DNA from: a bacterium
GTDB lineage: Bacteria > 4484-113 > JAGGVC01
Length of the DNA stretch: 64,000 nt
Reading direction: 5' to 3'
Assembly (NCBI GenBank): GCA_039961635.1
Contig: JABRWB010000039.1
Span: forward strand, 1-64,000
A program made the position numbers and the translations under genes. Below the pieces are notes generated by a model. It was not told where the DNA came from and ran no database searches. It worked only from the letters and a program-made list of their open reading frames with translations. Shown here piece by piece: positions 1 to 8,305 of this stretch. The stretch's first letter is position 1. Every line of letters starts with the position of its first letter.

Positions 1-1229
1 CGTCGGCCAGCTACGATCCGGACGGGACGATTGTCAGCTACGACTGGAACTTCGACGGCGGGCTGTGGGATTTGGAAGGCGTCGGCCCGGTGCAGGAGCA
101 CACGTACACCGTGCCGTATCCGACGACGACGGCGACTGTTAAAGTATGGGACAGCGAAGGCTCGAGCACGGAGAAAAGCGTCGTGATAAATGTGCATGGG
201 TGGCATACTTATGCGGTTGATTTGGATAAGCAGTCGGGTGTAAACGCGCACCTGGCGGTTGTTGGGGGTGTTCCGGCAATTTGCTACGGAAGTTCACTAT
301 CAGAGCAGATAAAATATGTAACCGCAATTGACGTCGAAAGATATCTTTGGAATGAACCTGTGATAATTGCCAATGTCAATCCTGATACCGCGTATGCCGA
401 TTTTGCCATAATTTCAGGCAAACCAGCGGTTTCCTATTTTGACGATTCAGACCAGTCAATCAAATATGTGAGTGCAAAATACCCGGACGGCTCGGAGTGG
501 AATTCGCCAGTTGTGGCCGCGGCGCCCGGAGATATTAGCAAACGGACCTCTATTTGCGAAATTGAAGGCTTTCCCGCGCTTGCATTTAGGGGAGGAGTGA
601 CCGGAAAGCTGTATTTCGCCAGGGCAAATGACAGCGACGGAACGACGTGGCCGACTCCGACCGCCATTGTTTCCTCGGCGGACGTCTTTTACCCATCTAT
701 GGCAGTCGTTGACGGACGACCGGCCATCGCATTTTTGGACAATTTGGCGCATAAAACGAAATACATTATTTCTGACGATGCGCTAGGCAATACTTGGCCT
801 TTCCCTCAAATCGTAGGCTCGCCGGGCGAAGCAAGTTCGATGGTAAGGTTGAAGGAAATAGCCGGGAAACCATGTATTGCTTTCCTGCAAGAATCTACCA
901 AAAACCTTCTGTTCATTGTCGGCTTAATCCCGGAAGGCACAGAATGGAATGAAGCCGTCACAATATACGGGAATGCCGAAGTAAAAAATACATTTCATTT
1001 TTCTGTAATAGGCCAGGAAGTATGGATGTTGTTTCAAACCTCAGTTGTCAATCCCAGCGGACCAAGAGTCTGCAAAGCAAGCATTTGGAACTTGGATTCC
1101 TGGTCTACGCCTTATTTGCTCTCAGAGGGCGGCAACATCGGTTCTTTGGTCGGCTTTGAAGGAGAACCGATCGTGGCATTTCAAGGAGTTGACCGCGAGT
1201 TGCGGCTGTTTTTTGGATACTTCGGTTGA
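1..1229 (+). CDS. PKD-domain / propeller-like surface protein, 3' part
   Basis: The gene runs in from beyond the left edge; the first complete codon is at base 3 and 408 residues are visible. The visible part opens inside a PKD-type beta-sandwich domain (SYDPDGTIVSYDW, later a TVKVWDSEGS strand). It then carries repeated blade-like units with the pattern G-x-PA-I-x-Y/F followed by (I)KY, for example KPAVSYFDDS, RPAIAFLDN and KPCIAFLQES. The same repeat type recurs in the C-terminal half of the lipoprotein gene at 10987-13482, so the two look like paralogues. PKD plus propeller repeats suggests an exported binding or structural protein; the signal sequence would lie outside the window. No catalytic motif is visible and the exact function is unknown. 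Confidence 0.8.
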   Translation, partial: SASYDPDGTIVSYDWNFDGGLWDLEGVGPVQEHTYTVPYPTTTATVKVWDSEGSSTEKSVVINVHGWHTYAVDLDKQSGVNAHLAVVGGVPAICYGSSLSEQIKYVTAIDVERYLWNEPVIIANVNPDTAYADFAIISGKPAVSYFDDSDQSIKYVSAKYPDGSEWNSPVVAAAPGDISKRTSICEIEGFPALAFRGGVTGKLYFARANDSDGTTWPTPTAIVSSADVFYPSMAVVDGRPAIAFLDNLAHKTKYIISDDALGNTWPFPQIVGSPGEASSMVRLKEIAGKPCIAFLQESTKNLLFIVGLIPEGTEWNEAVTIYGNAEVKNTFHFSVIGQEVWMLFQTSVVNPSGPRVCKASIWNLDSWSTPYLLSEGGNIGSLVGFEGEPIVAFQGVDRELRLFFGYFG

Positions 1230-1323
1230 ACGATCTAATTTGCATTAAACCATTGCGATATCTGATTTTGCTGTTAAGTCGCCAGTGGAATTAGTGATCT
1301 TTTAATTTTAAGGAGGTTTAGTG

Positions 1324-1752
1324 ATGTCTTTGGGTGTCGTGATTAATCTGGATCAGCTGGACGCGGATACCGTGGTCAAGGGCCAGCATCTGGGAAGCGT
1401 CATACTTGTAGACGCGTCTGTCGACAAGCTGCTACTGGGCGCGGATGTCGCGAGCGTTTTGGACGCGCGCGTTACTTGTAGGCAGCCGGTAACGGATGCG
1501 GCGATTCCCGTGTTAGAGCTTGCGCAGGACGATTCTGGCGAATCGTTCATTTCCTTCTCGGGTTCTGCATCTGCGACTTGCGGAGCAACCGTGCTGGTTA
1601 TGAACGCCACAGGCAGCGCAGCGGGGCCATTCAGGGCGAACGCTGGGCAGATCGGACTACAGGTTTCGGAGTACGCGGTACAGGTTGAACTGAAATCCGA
1701 TGTGAATCACCGTTACTACATGCCTTTGTTCCTCTGCGAAGACAGGACGTAG
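1324..1752 (+). CDS. Hypothetical protein, 142 residues
   Basis: I do not recognise this protein. The ATG at 1324 is preceded by AGGAGG at 1311-1316 with seven bases between; a GTG directly in front (1321) is too close to that site. The product has no signal peptide or membrane segment and is rich in Val, Ala and Asp, looking like an all-beta soluble domain (GQHLGSVILVDASVDKLLLG near the N-terminus, then VQVELKSDVNHRYYMPLF near the end). The next small gene starts two bases after its stop, so the two are probably cotranscribed and functionally linked. It lies 94 bases after the PKD-protein gene and could share its transcript. Confidence 0.65.
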   Translation: MSLGVVINLDQLDADTVVKGQHLGSVILVDASVDKLLLGADVASVLDARVTCRQPVTDAAIPVLELAQDDSGESFISFSGSASATCGATVLVMNATGSAAGPFRANAGQIGLQVSEYAVQVELKSDVNHRYYMPLFLCEDRT

Positions 1753-1754
1753 CG

Positions 1755-2036
1755 ATGGACTTCTTCCGAATCGGAGAAGGTTCGGTGCTTGTGCTAAGCA
1801 AAGCGGCCACCGGGTTGGTCAAGGTTGAGTGCTTTGCAAAGCAATCCGAGTTTTTGGCCAATGAGGAATTCGTAAAGAACTTCGCCAATTACTTTCAAAG
1901 CACGTTGCCAACCGCGCGAATCACTGGGGTGGTTGATTTATCCAAGCTCTCGCCCGACGCCTCGCCCAAACCATTGGAAAAGCAAGGCGGCGAAGCTAAA
2001 GCCAGAACCATTCCCAAGAGCCTGCGCAAAAAGTAG
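1755..2036 (+). CDS. Hypothetical protein, 93 residues
   Basis: A small gene beginning two bases downstream of the preceding stop (ATG at 1755), which suggests translational coupling. No family is recognisable. The N-terminal two thirds looks folded (FFRIGEGSVLVLSKAATGLVKVECF); the C-terminal third is Pro/Lys-rich and probably disordered, ending in SLRKK. There is no signal peptide or membrane helix. It is the last plus-strand gene before convergent alaS, and a GC-rich inverted repeat follows at 2059-2095. Confidence 0.6.
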   Translation: MDFFRIGEGSVLVLSKAATGLVKVECFAKQSEFLANEEFVKNFANYFQSTLPTARITGVVDLSKLSPDASPKPLEKQGGEAKARTIPKSLRKK

Positions 2037-2058
2037 TAGTCGCTAAAGGCGAGATTAT

Positions 2059-2095
2059 GGGCGCGGGCGGTTCCATCCCGCTCGCGCCCGCGCCC
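2059..2095. terminator. GC-rich inverted repeat between convergent genes
   Basis: GGGCGCGGGCG (2059-2069) pairs perfectly with CGCCCGCGCCC (2085-2095) around a 15-base loop. It sits between the end of the small plus-strand gene and the end of alaS on the minus strand. No U-tract follows on either strand, so use as an intrinsic terminator is only a possibility. Confidence 0.35.
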
Positions 2096-2142
2096 GCGCA
2101 TATTTGCGTGAGGTCAAACAAGCTTACTTAGAGATCGCCGTT

Positions 2143-4932
2143 CTAATTTCTGCCTTCGCTGGAAATAGCGCCCTTCGCCGCCTCGATCCCTTCCCCCACC
2201 TTCTCCCCGTCCTTCGCGCCCGCTTCGGCGAAGTCGGGACGGCCGCCGCCGCCGCCGCCGCACGCCTGCGCGGCCACTCGGACAATATCCCCTGCCTTCA
2301 GCCCGGCCTTCACCAGCTCCGGCGGCACCTTGCACACGAACGCGGCTTTTCCGCCGTCGTTTTCGCCAAGCAGCACCAGCTTTCCCGGATACGCGTCCGC
2401 GATCCTGTCGGCCAAAAACTTCAGCGACGCCTTGCCGACGCCATCCACCTGCATCATGACCGCGCCGATTGTGCTCCCGTCCGGACGCGTGATCTCCTGA
2501 GCCGCGCCCGCGGCCTTATCAAGCCACTTGCCGATTATCTTCTCCCGCTCGCTCACGATAAGCTTTTCGCGCGTCAGCCGAAGCTCGGTTTCGGTTTCCT
2601 TAACCCGCGCTTCGATTTCGGCGAACGGCGCGTTGTAAGCGGCGCGCATCCGGCGGGCGAATCCCGCCTGCTCCGCGAGCGCCTTCCACGCCTCCCCCCC
2701 CGTGGCGGCGGTTATGCGCCGCATCCCCGCGCTCACGCTCTCCTCGCGCAGGACGGCGAAGCATCCGATATCCGAGCTGCGCGCGACATGCGTCCCGCCG
2801 CAAAGCTCCCGGCTTACGACCGCGTCCCGCCGCCAGGGATAGTGCGGATAATCCTGCGCTCCGTCGGGCGTTCCGACGCTGACGACACGCACTTCCTGGC
2901 CGTACTTCTCGTCGAAAAGTGCGGTCACGCCCAGCGCCTTTGCATCCGCGAGCGGCATCGTTTTCGTCGTCACCGGGTGCGAGCCGGCGATCCATCCGTT
3001 GACGAGTTCCTCGACGCGCGCGATTTCGTCCGGCGTCATCGCCTCGGTGTGCGAAAAGTCGAACCGGAAACTGTCCGGATAAAGCTGGCTGCCCGCCTGC
3101 TGGACGTGCGCGCCCAGCGTATCGCGCAACGCGCGGTGCAGCAGGTGCGTCGCGGTATGCGCGCGCGCGATCGCCTCGCGGCGCGCGGCGTCGACCGTCA
3201 GCGTGACGGTTTTTCCTTCAAGCGACGCCGGATCGCCGGTAATCAACTCGCAGATGTGCTGACCCTTCTGTTTGGAATCAATCACGCGCAGCCTGACGCC
3301 TTCGCCCTCGATGAATCCGGTATCCCCCGGCTGCCCCCCCCCCTCGGCGTAGAAAGGCGTTTTATTGGTTGCAACAATCCACTTTATTGAAGTATCAACT
3401 CGCTCTGACAACTCGCGTACTGCGACAGCTTTGGCATCAGCAACTTGCAACGTTTCATATCCCAAAAATTCCACATCAGGCAATACTATTGAAATCTTAG
3501 TATCGTCGCTAAATGAATAGAAAGTCGTTGCCGCGCGGGCGCGCTCCTTCTGCTCTTTCATCAGCCGCTCGTATTCCGCTTCGTCCAGCGCGATTCCGTA
3601 CTGCGCGCACGCGTCGCGCGTCACCTCGAACGGCAGCCCGTAAGAATCGTGGTAGAGAAACGCAACCGCGCCCGAAAGCGCCTCGCCCGCGGCCTTCGCC
3701 TTTTCTATTTCCGCGAGCAGCCCCGGATAGCTGTCCAACAGCAGCCGCAGGAACTGCCCCTCTTCATGCGCAAGGTATTTCTTGATCTTGTCGGAATTGT
3801 GTTTCACTTCAGGATAAACCTGCGACATATTCGAAATCACTTTCTCCGCAAGCTTCGCCAGAAACGCCTCGCCGCGCTTTTTGGGATTCGCGCGCAGCGT
3901 AAACCCGAACTGGATCGCGCGCCTTATCAGCCTGCGCAGAACGTAGCCGCGCCCCTCGTTCGTCGGCGTCACGCCGTCAGCCAGCAAAAACACGGACGAG
4001 CGCAAATAATCCGCAATCGCTATCGAGCGGTGAAACTCGCCCGCGAAATCATACTTGTTCACGCGTCGGACAAACTCGTCGAATCCGAATCCCAGTTCGA
4101 ATTCGGTGAGTATTTCCTTGATTATGTAGTCGAAAAGATCGCTCACGAAAACGGTCTGCCAATTTTCGCCGCGCTCCAGCGATTGCTTCACCATCACCAG
4201 CCGCTCAAAACCCATTCCCGTGTCCACGTTCTTCTTCGGCAGCGGCGTTTTATTCCCGGCCTCGTCGCGTGAAAACTCCATGAAAACGTTGTTCCACACC
4301 TCGATAAACCGGCCGCGATCCTCCCAGCGTTCGAAATCCTCGCGCGTCCCCTCGAACGGCTCGCCCGGTGCGAGGTCGAAATAAACCTCGCTGTCGTACC
4401 CGCACGGGCCGGTGTCGCCCGCCGCCCAAAAATTGTGTCTGTCGCCCAGCCGGAAAATCCGCGCGCGCGGCTCGAATCCCGCGGTCTTCCAGACGAGCTC
4501 CCAGTGCCCCCACGCCTCGTCGTCGCTCTCGTGCACCGTCGAATACAATCGCTCCGGCGGAATCGCCATCCACTCCGCGCTCGTCAGGAAATCCCAGCAG
4601 TAATCGATCGCGTCCTTTTTGAAATAGTCGCCGAAGCTGAAGTTGCCGAGCATCTCGAAAAACGTGTTGTGGCGGTTGGTGTGGCCGACCTGGTCTATGT
4701 CAATTGTCCGGATGCACTTCTGACAGGAGCAGCAGCGCGGCGCCGGCGGAGCCTCGCGTCCCTCGAAATAGCGCTTGAGCGGCGCCATCCCGGCGTTGAT
4801 GAGCAAAAGCGACGGGTCGTCCACGGGCACGAGCGACGCGGACGGCAGCCGCCGGTGCCCCTTGCCCTCGAAGTAGGCAAGGAACGCCTCGCGGATGCGC
4901 TCCGAAGTCCAGTTTTCCTTTTGCTTGGCCAA
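2143..4932 (-). CDS. alaS: Alanine--tRNA ligase
   Basis: Charges tRNA-Ala with alanine in the cytoplasm and edits mischarged Ser/Gly. At 929 residues it has the full architecture. The class II catalytic core is N-terminal (INAGMAPLKRYFEG; motif region HNTFFEMLGNFSFGDYFK). The editing domain has the zinc site HTATHLLH and CGGTH further on, and the C-terminal DHHA1 domain ends in a glycine-rich CGGGGGGRPDFAEAG stretch. The start is TTG at 4932; no strong ribosome binding site is seen. A perfect TATAAT (minus strand, 4978-4983) lies 46 bases upstream. The gene is divergent from the pseudokinase fusion at 5119. Two long C runs on the plus strand are real glycine codons, not errors, because the frame stays open with family-typical residues on both sides. 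Confidence 0.97.
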   Translation of the reverse strand: MAKQKENWTSERIREAFLAYFEGKGHRRLPSASLVPVDDPSLLLINAGMAPLKRYFEGREAPPAPRCCSCQKCIRTIDIDQVGHTNRHNTFFEMLGNFSFGDYFKKDAIDYCWDFLTSAEWMAIPPERLYSTVHESDDEAWGHWELVWKTAGFEPRARIFRLGDRHNFWAAGDTGPCGYDSEVYFDLAPGEPFEGTREDFERWEDRGRFIEVWNNVFMEFSRDEAGNKTPLPKKNVDTGMGFERLVMVKQSLERGENWQTVFVSDLFDYIIKEILTEFELGFGFDEFVRRVNKYDFAGEFHRSIAIADYLRSSVFLLADGVTPTNEGRGYVLRRLIRRAIQFGFTLRANPKKRGEAFLAKLAEKVISNMSQVYPEVKHNSDKIKKYLAHEEGQFLRLLLDSYPGLLAEIEKAKAAGEALSGAVAFLYHDSYGLPFEVTRDACAQYGIALDEAEYERLMKEQKERARAATTFYSFSDDTKISIVLPDVEFLGYETLQVADAKAVAVRELSERVDTSIKWIVATNKTPFYAEGGGQPGDTGFIEGEGVRLRVIDSKQKGQHICELITGDPASLEGKTVTLTVDAARREAIARAHTATHLLHRALRDTLGAHVQQAGSQLYPDSFRFDFSHTEAMTPDEIARVEELVNGWIAGSHPVTTKTMPLADAKALGVTALFDEKYGQEVRVVSVGTPDGAQDYPHYPWRRDAVVSRELCGGTHVARSSDIGCFAVLREESVSAGMRRITAATGGEAWKALAEQAGFARRMRAAYNAPFAEIEARVKETETELRLTREKLIVSEREKIIGKWLDKAAGAAQEITRPDGSTIGAVMMQVDGVGKASLKFLADRIADAYPGKLVLLGENDGGKAAFVCKVPPELVKAGLKAGDIVRVAAQACGGGGGGRPDFAEAGAKDGEKVGEGIEAAKGAISSEGRN

Positions 4933-4977
4933 AATATTCAGTCCCGATGCAGTCTGCGCCCTATGGCGCGAGCGGGG

Positions 4978-4983
4978 ATTATA
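4978..4983 (-). promoter_or_regulatory. -10 box of alaS
   Basis: Perfect TATAAT on the minus strand, 46 bases before the TTG start of alaS. No convincing -35 hexamer is seen at 16-18 bases. Confidence 0.5.
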
Positions 4984-5118
4984 TCACCGCGAAACCGGCC
5001 TTTGTTTGGCACAAAAACGACTTTCGAGCGTCTAACCAAAGGCTGCGGAAGCGCCATGCAGCCAATCAGCATTTGCGCTAGTATTAAGTTTTCAAAGCCG
5101 ATCCAAGGGAGCTTTTAA

Positions 5119-8100
5119 TTGGAAAAACTGAAAATCGGCGACTTCACCTTCGTCAGCGAAAGCGGAAGGACTCACACTCACGCGGTTTTGCGCGGTTTCC
5201 GCGATTCGGACCGCGCATCCGTGCTTGGGTATTTCCTGCCGGCGGATTTGCTGGGACACGACGAGGCCGCGAAGAAATTCCTGCGCGACACTCACATTTT
5301 GGCCCAGAAGGAGCATCCAGGCATCCTTCGACCGCTTGCGGCCGGAAAGCACAAGAGCAGCCTGTTCGTCGTTTATCCCGACGCCGGCGCTCCGCTTTCC
5401 ACATTCGACACTTCCGGCCGCGTCAAGCCCAAGGAAGTGCTGTCCATTGCATCCCAGATATTGCAGGCACTGCTTTTCGCGGAGTCGAAAGAAATCGCCT
5501 GCCACGGTTACATGTCGCCGGACAACATTTATTTCAACCTCGCGGACGGACGGGCGCGCTTGGCATTGTTCGGTGTCGCGCCGGCGGCGGTGCTTAAAGA
5601 CCCGGCCTGCCTTCAGCGGTTCAAGGAATACCTTCCTCCGGGGACCGCGTTCGGCGAGTTCGAATCTCAACACGATGCTACTGAAACCGAAAGTGACGCT
5701 CCCCGCGAGATTGATGTGGACAGCCTTCCGCTGAATGTCGCACACGACGGTGCGGTTTTTTCAACGGATTTTGACGCACCCGACAATTCGGAGTCGTTCG
5801 AAGTATTCAAAGAAGCGGACGCGGCACAAACCGAATCCGCCACGGAAGCACCGCGCTGGAGGCTGGGTCCGGCAACGGATTTATACGGGCTTGGACTTGT
5901 GATGCTTGAATTGCTCACCGGCGAAAAGCATTCCGATTATATCGGCCCGGAAGAATCAAATAATCCGGACATCCTTGCCGCGACACTCTCAAAACTCGAA
6001 TACGTTCCGATTCCTGTGCAGGAAATTCTGCTTAGATTGCTGACCATTGATCCAGACGCGCGCCATCGGGATTACAAGCACGCTGCGGAGGAAGTCGGTG
6101 CGCTTCTCGGCGACGACGGCGGAAAGATTTCGTTTGACAGTTTCATTTATTCCACGTTGTTCGGAGGAAGATTCAAGCTCGGCAAGGAAGTCTGCCGCGG
6201 TGCATACGCCCGAATTCTCACGGCGGAGGACACCGCCGCCGACAATGCGGCCTGCCTTGTGAAAATAATCGATCTAAGAGAGTACCCCCAGCTTGCGGAG
6301 TATTTCAGGGCTTACCTGAAGCAAATGTCCACACTGGAGGATCCGGTCCTTGTGAAAGTGCACGACGTAGGCGTGCACTATGAGCTCGGCTACATCGCGA
6401 TGGAAGACGCGGGCCAAAGTTTGGAGGATCTGCTCGTACGCAGAGGAATGCTTCCTCTTCACGATGCGGCGCACATCACGATGCAAATTGCGAAGGCGCT
6501 TGAAATTCTTTACTTCAACAATGTACCGGTTTACGGCGGACTAAAACCGACGAACATTTTTCTTTCAACGAACCTCAAAGAAGTCAAGCTGGCGGACGTA
6601 TTTTTGTCAAAGCTAATTCTGGAAAAAGGAAATCTCGCGAACACAAGCGCGGAGTATTTTTCCTACGATTGGGTCAAGTCGGGCCAGGTGACGCGCGCTT
6701 CGGACTTTTACTGCCTGGGCCTTGTCTTTTTCGAGCTTTTGGTCGGGCATCCGCCGTACAGCTTCAAAATCGAGGACGACATAATCCACGACCACTTAAA
6801 CGGGGATACTTTCCGAGTCGTCCATGAGTCAATGATTGGAGCGGAAGCGAAGCAGATCATTTACCGGCTTCTCGACCGCAATCCCGGCGCGCAGTACAAG
6901 TCGGCCGAAGAAATAAAGAATGACATCGCGGCGATGATGGGCTGGGACAAGAAAGAAAAAATAGAAATCCCTCACATCAGATTCGATTTCGCGGACGTCT
7001 GCATCGTGGGCAAGAATACGAAAGAAAAAGTAGAGGAAACGCTGTGCTATCGCCTTCCAACCAAGGGCGATCGGCCGCGCGGATTCATGTGCCTTGTTCA
7101 TGGCGTCGGCAACGAACTTGGCGAAGCTTCCGCCGCCGCCAGGCTTGCGCTGGACGTAATCAAAGAGGAATTCTTCACTCCGGGCCATGATCCGACGAAT
7201 CCCGCCGATCTTTTGGGCACCGATCCAGAAGCGTATATGTCCAAGATGTTCGCAAAAGCAAACCAGAACGTTTACCGTTTTGCTTTTCGAAAAGGCAAGC
7301 TGGGCAAAATCGGCGTGTCTACGACCTGTTGTTTCATTCAGAACAACACCGTTTTCCTGTGCAGGTCTGGGGAATCCACCGAGTACTACTTCTACAAGGG
7401 CGAATACGCGGAACTGGAATCCGTGAAAGGCGCCGTTGTGGAATCCAGGATCATCGGAAGCTCGGATACAAGCCTCGACGAAGAGCCTGCAGATATGCTT
7501 GGAATGGCGGAGCGGTTCAGAATTCATACTACAAAAAAGCGTCTGCGCGATGGCGAGCAGGTGATACTTTTGTCCAAGACGCTGCGAGACAAGTTCAGCA
7601 TTGCAGAAATTCGCGAATTCATCACGAGTCAGGAAAATCCCGCAATCAGCGTGGAGCTCATAGAGAAAAACGCCCGGCGAAGGAGAATAGAAGGCACTCT
7701 TTCTGCCGTGCTGGTCAACTTCGGCGAGATCGCCAGGTTCGTTGAAGATTCCTCGCACAAAACCACCGGCAGCCTGGCGCGAAGCTACATGGAGAGCGCC
7801 GACCAGCTTTTGCGCGACGGAAAAGTGGACGACGCAATTAACCTGTATCAGCGGGCGATCGAGCACAATCCGAATTACACCATATTGCACTACAAGCTGG
7901 GCCGCGCGTTTCTTGCGAAGGGGCTGGAGGAACGGGCGCTTGGCTCGTTCCTCTCCGCGATTTCGCTCGATCAGAGGCATATACCCGCGTCGATTGCCGC
8001 GGCGAACGTTTACATCGGGGTCAAGAAATATTCGAACGCGCGCGATATATTATCCGGCCTGGTCTCGAAAGGCGTGGAAGATCCGGACGTTTACGCCCAC

Positions 8101-8235
8101 CTTGCGCTCGTGCTGAATCGGCTTAGGCGCTCCCGCGAGGCGGCGGATTACTGCCAAAGAGCGCTGCGGCTGAAACCAGGCCATCCGCTTGCAACACAGG
8201 AAATGGTCAACGCGACGCGCGGCAAACTGTTTTAG
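5119..8235 (+). CDS. Double pseudokinase - PP2C-like - TPR fusion protein
   Basis: A 1038-residue soluble protein with four parts. Residues about 1-330 form a Ser/Thr-kinase-like fold whose catalytic loop reads HGYMSPDN instead of HRDLKPxN and whose DFG site reads LFGVAP. Residues about 348-600 form a second kinase fold with YGGLKPTN at the catalytic loop (about 471), so the catalytic Asp is Gly, and ADVFLS at the DFG position. Both keep the late landmark D-x-Y-x-L-G-L (ATDLYGLG, ASDFYCLG). Residues about 617-880 resemble a PP2C phosphatase, but the metal motif DGxGGH is VHGVGN and the GD(S) motif is SGEST. The last 150 residues are TPR repeats. The start is TTG with AAGGGAG seven bases upstream. 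Likely a non-catalytic signalling scaffold; that is inference from the missing residues. Confidence 0.85.
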   Translation: MEKLKIGDFTFVSESGRTHTHAVLRGFRDSDRASVLGYFLPADLLGHDEAAKKFLRDTHILAQKEHPGILRPLAAGKHKSSLFVVYPDAGAPLSTFDTSGRVKPKEVLSIASQILQALLFAESKEIACHGYMSPDNIYFNLADGRARLALFGVAPAAVLKDPACLQRFKEYLPPGTAFGEFESQHDATETESDAPREIDVDSLPLNVAHDGAVFSTDFDAPDNSESFEVFKEADAAQTESATEAPRWRLGPATDLYGLGLVMLELLTGEKHSDYIGPEESNNPDILAATLSKLEYVPIPVQEILLRLLTIDPDARHRDYKHAAEEVGALLGDDGGKISFDSFIYSTLFGGRFKLGKEVCRGAYARILTAEDTAADNAACLVKIIDLREYPQLAEYFRAYLKQMSTLEDPVLVKVHDVGVHYELGYIAMEDAGQSLEDLLVRRGMLPLHDAAHITMQIAKALEILYFNNVPVYGGLKPTNIFLSTNLKEVKLADVFLSKLILEKGNLANTSAEYFSYDWVKSGQVTRASDFYCLGLVFFELLVGHPPYSFKIEDDIIHDHLNGDTFRVVHESMIGAEAKQIIYRLLDRNPGAQYKSAEEIKNDIAAMMGWDKKEKIEIPHIRFDFADVCIVGKNTKEKVEETLCYRLPTKGDRPRGFMCLVHGVGNELGEASAAARLALDVIKEEFFTPGHDPTNPADLLGTDPEAYMSKMFAKANQNVYRFAFRKGKLGKIGVSTTCCFIQNNTVFLCRSGESTEYYFYKGEYAELESVKGAVVESRIIGSSDTSLDEEPADMLGMAERFRIHTTKKRLRDGEQVILLSKTLRDKFSIAEIREFITSQENPAISVELIEKNARRRRIEGTLSAVLVNFGEIARFVEDSSHKTTGSLARSYMESADQLLRDGKVDDAINLYQRAIEHNPNYTILHYKLGRAFLAKGLEERALGSFLSAISLDQRHIPASIAAANVYIGVKKYSNARDILSGLVSKGVEDPDVYAHLALVLNRLRRSREAADYCQRALRLKPGHPLATQEMVNATRGKLF

Positions 8236-8305
8236 ACGTGTATTTTCGCCGTGCAACTCCACATCCTTCTGTTAGAATTTGGCTGCCGAAGTTTAGGCAA
8301 AGTGT

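Noticed and set aside
2104-3390. Long open frame on the plus strand opposite alaS
   Set aside because: It is Arg/His/Pro-rich without family features and is explained as the antisense shadow of a GC-rich conserved gene.
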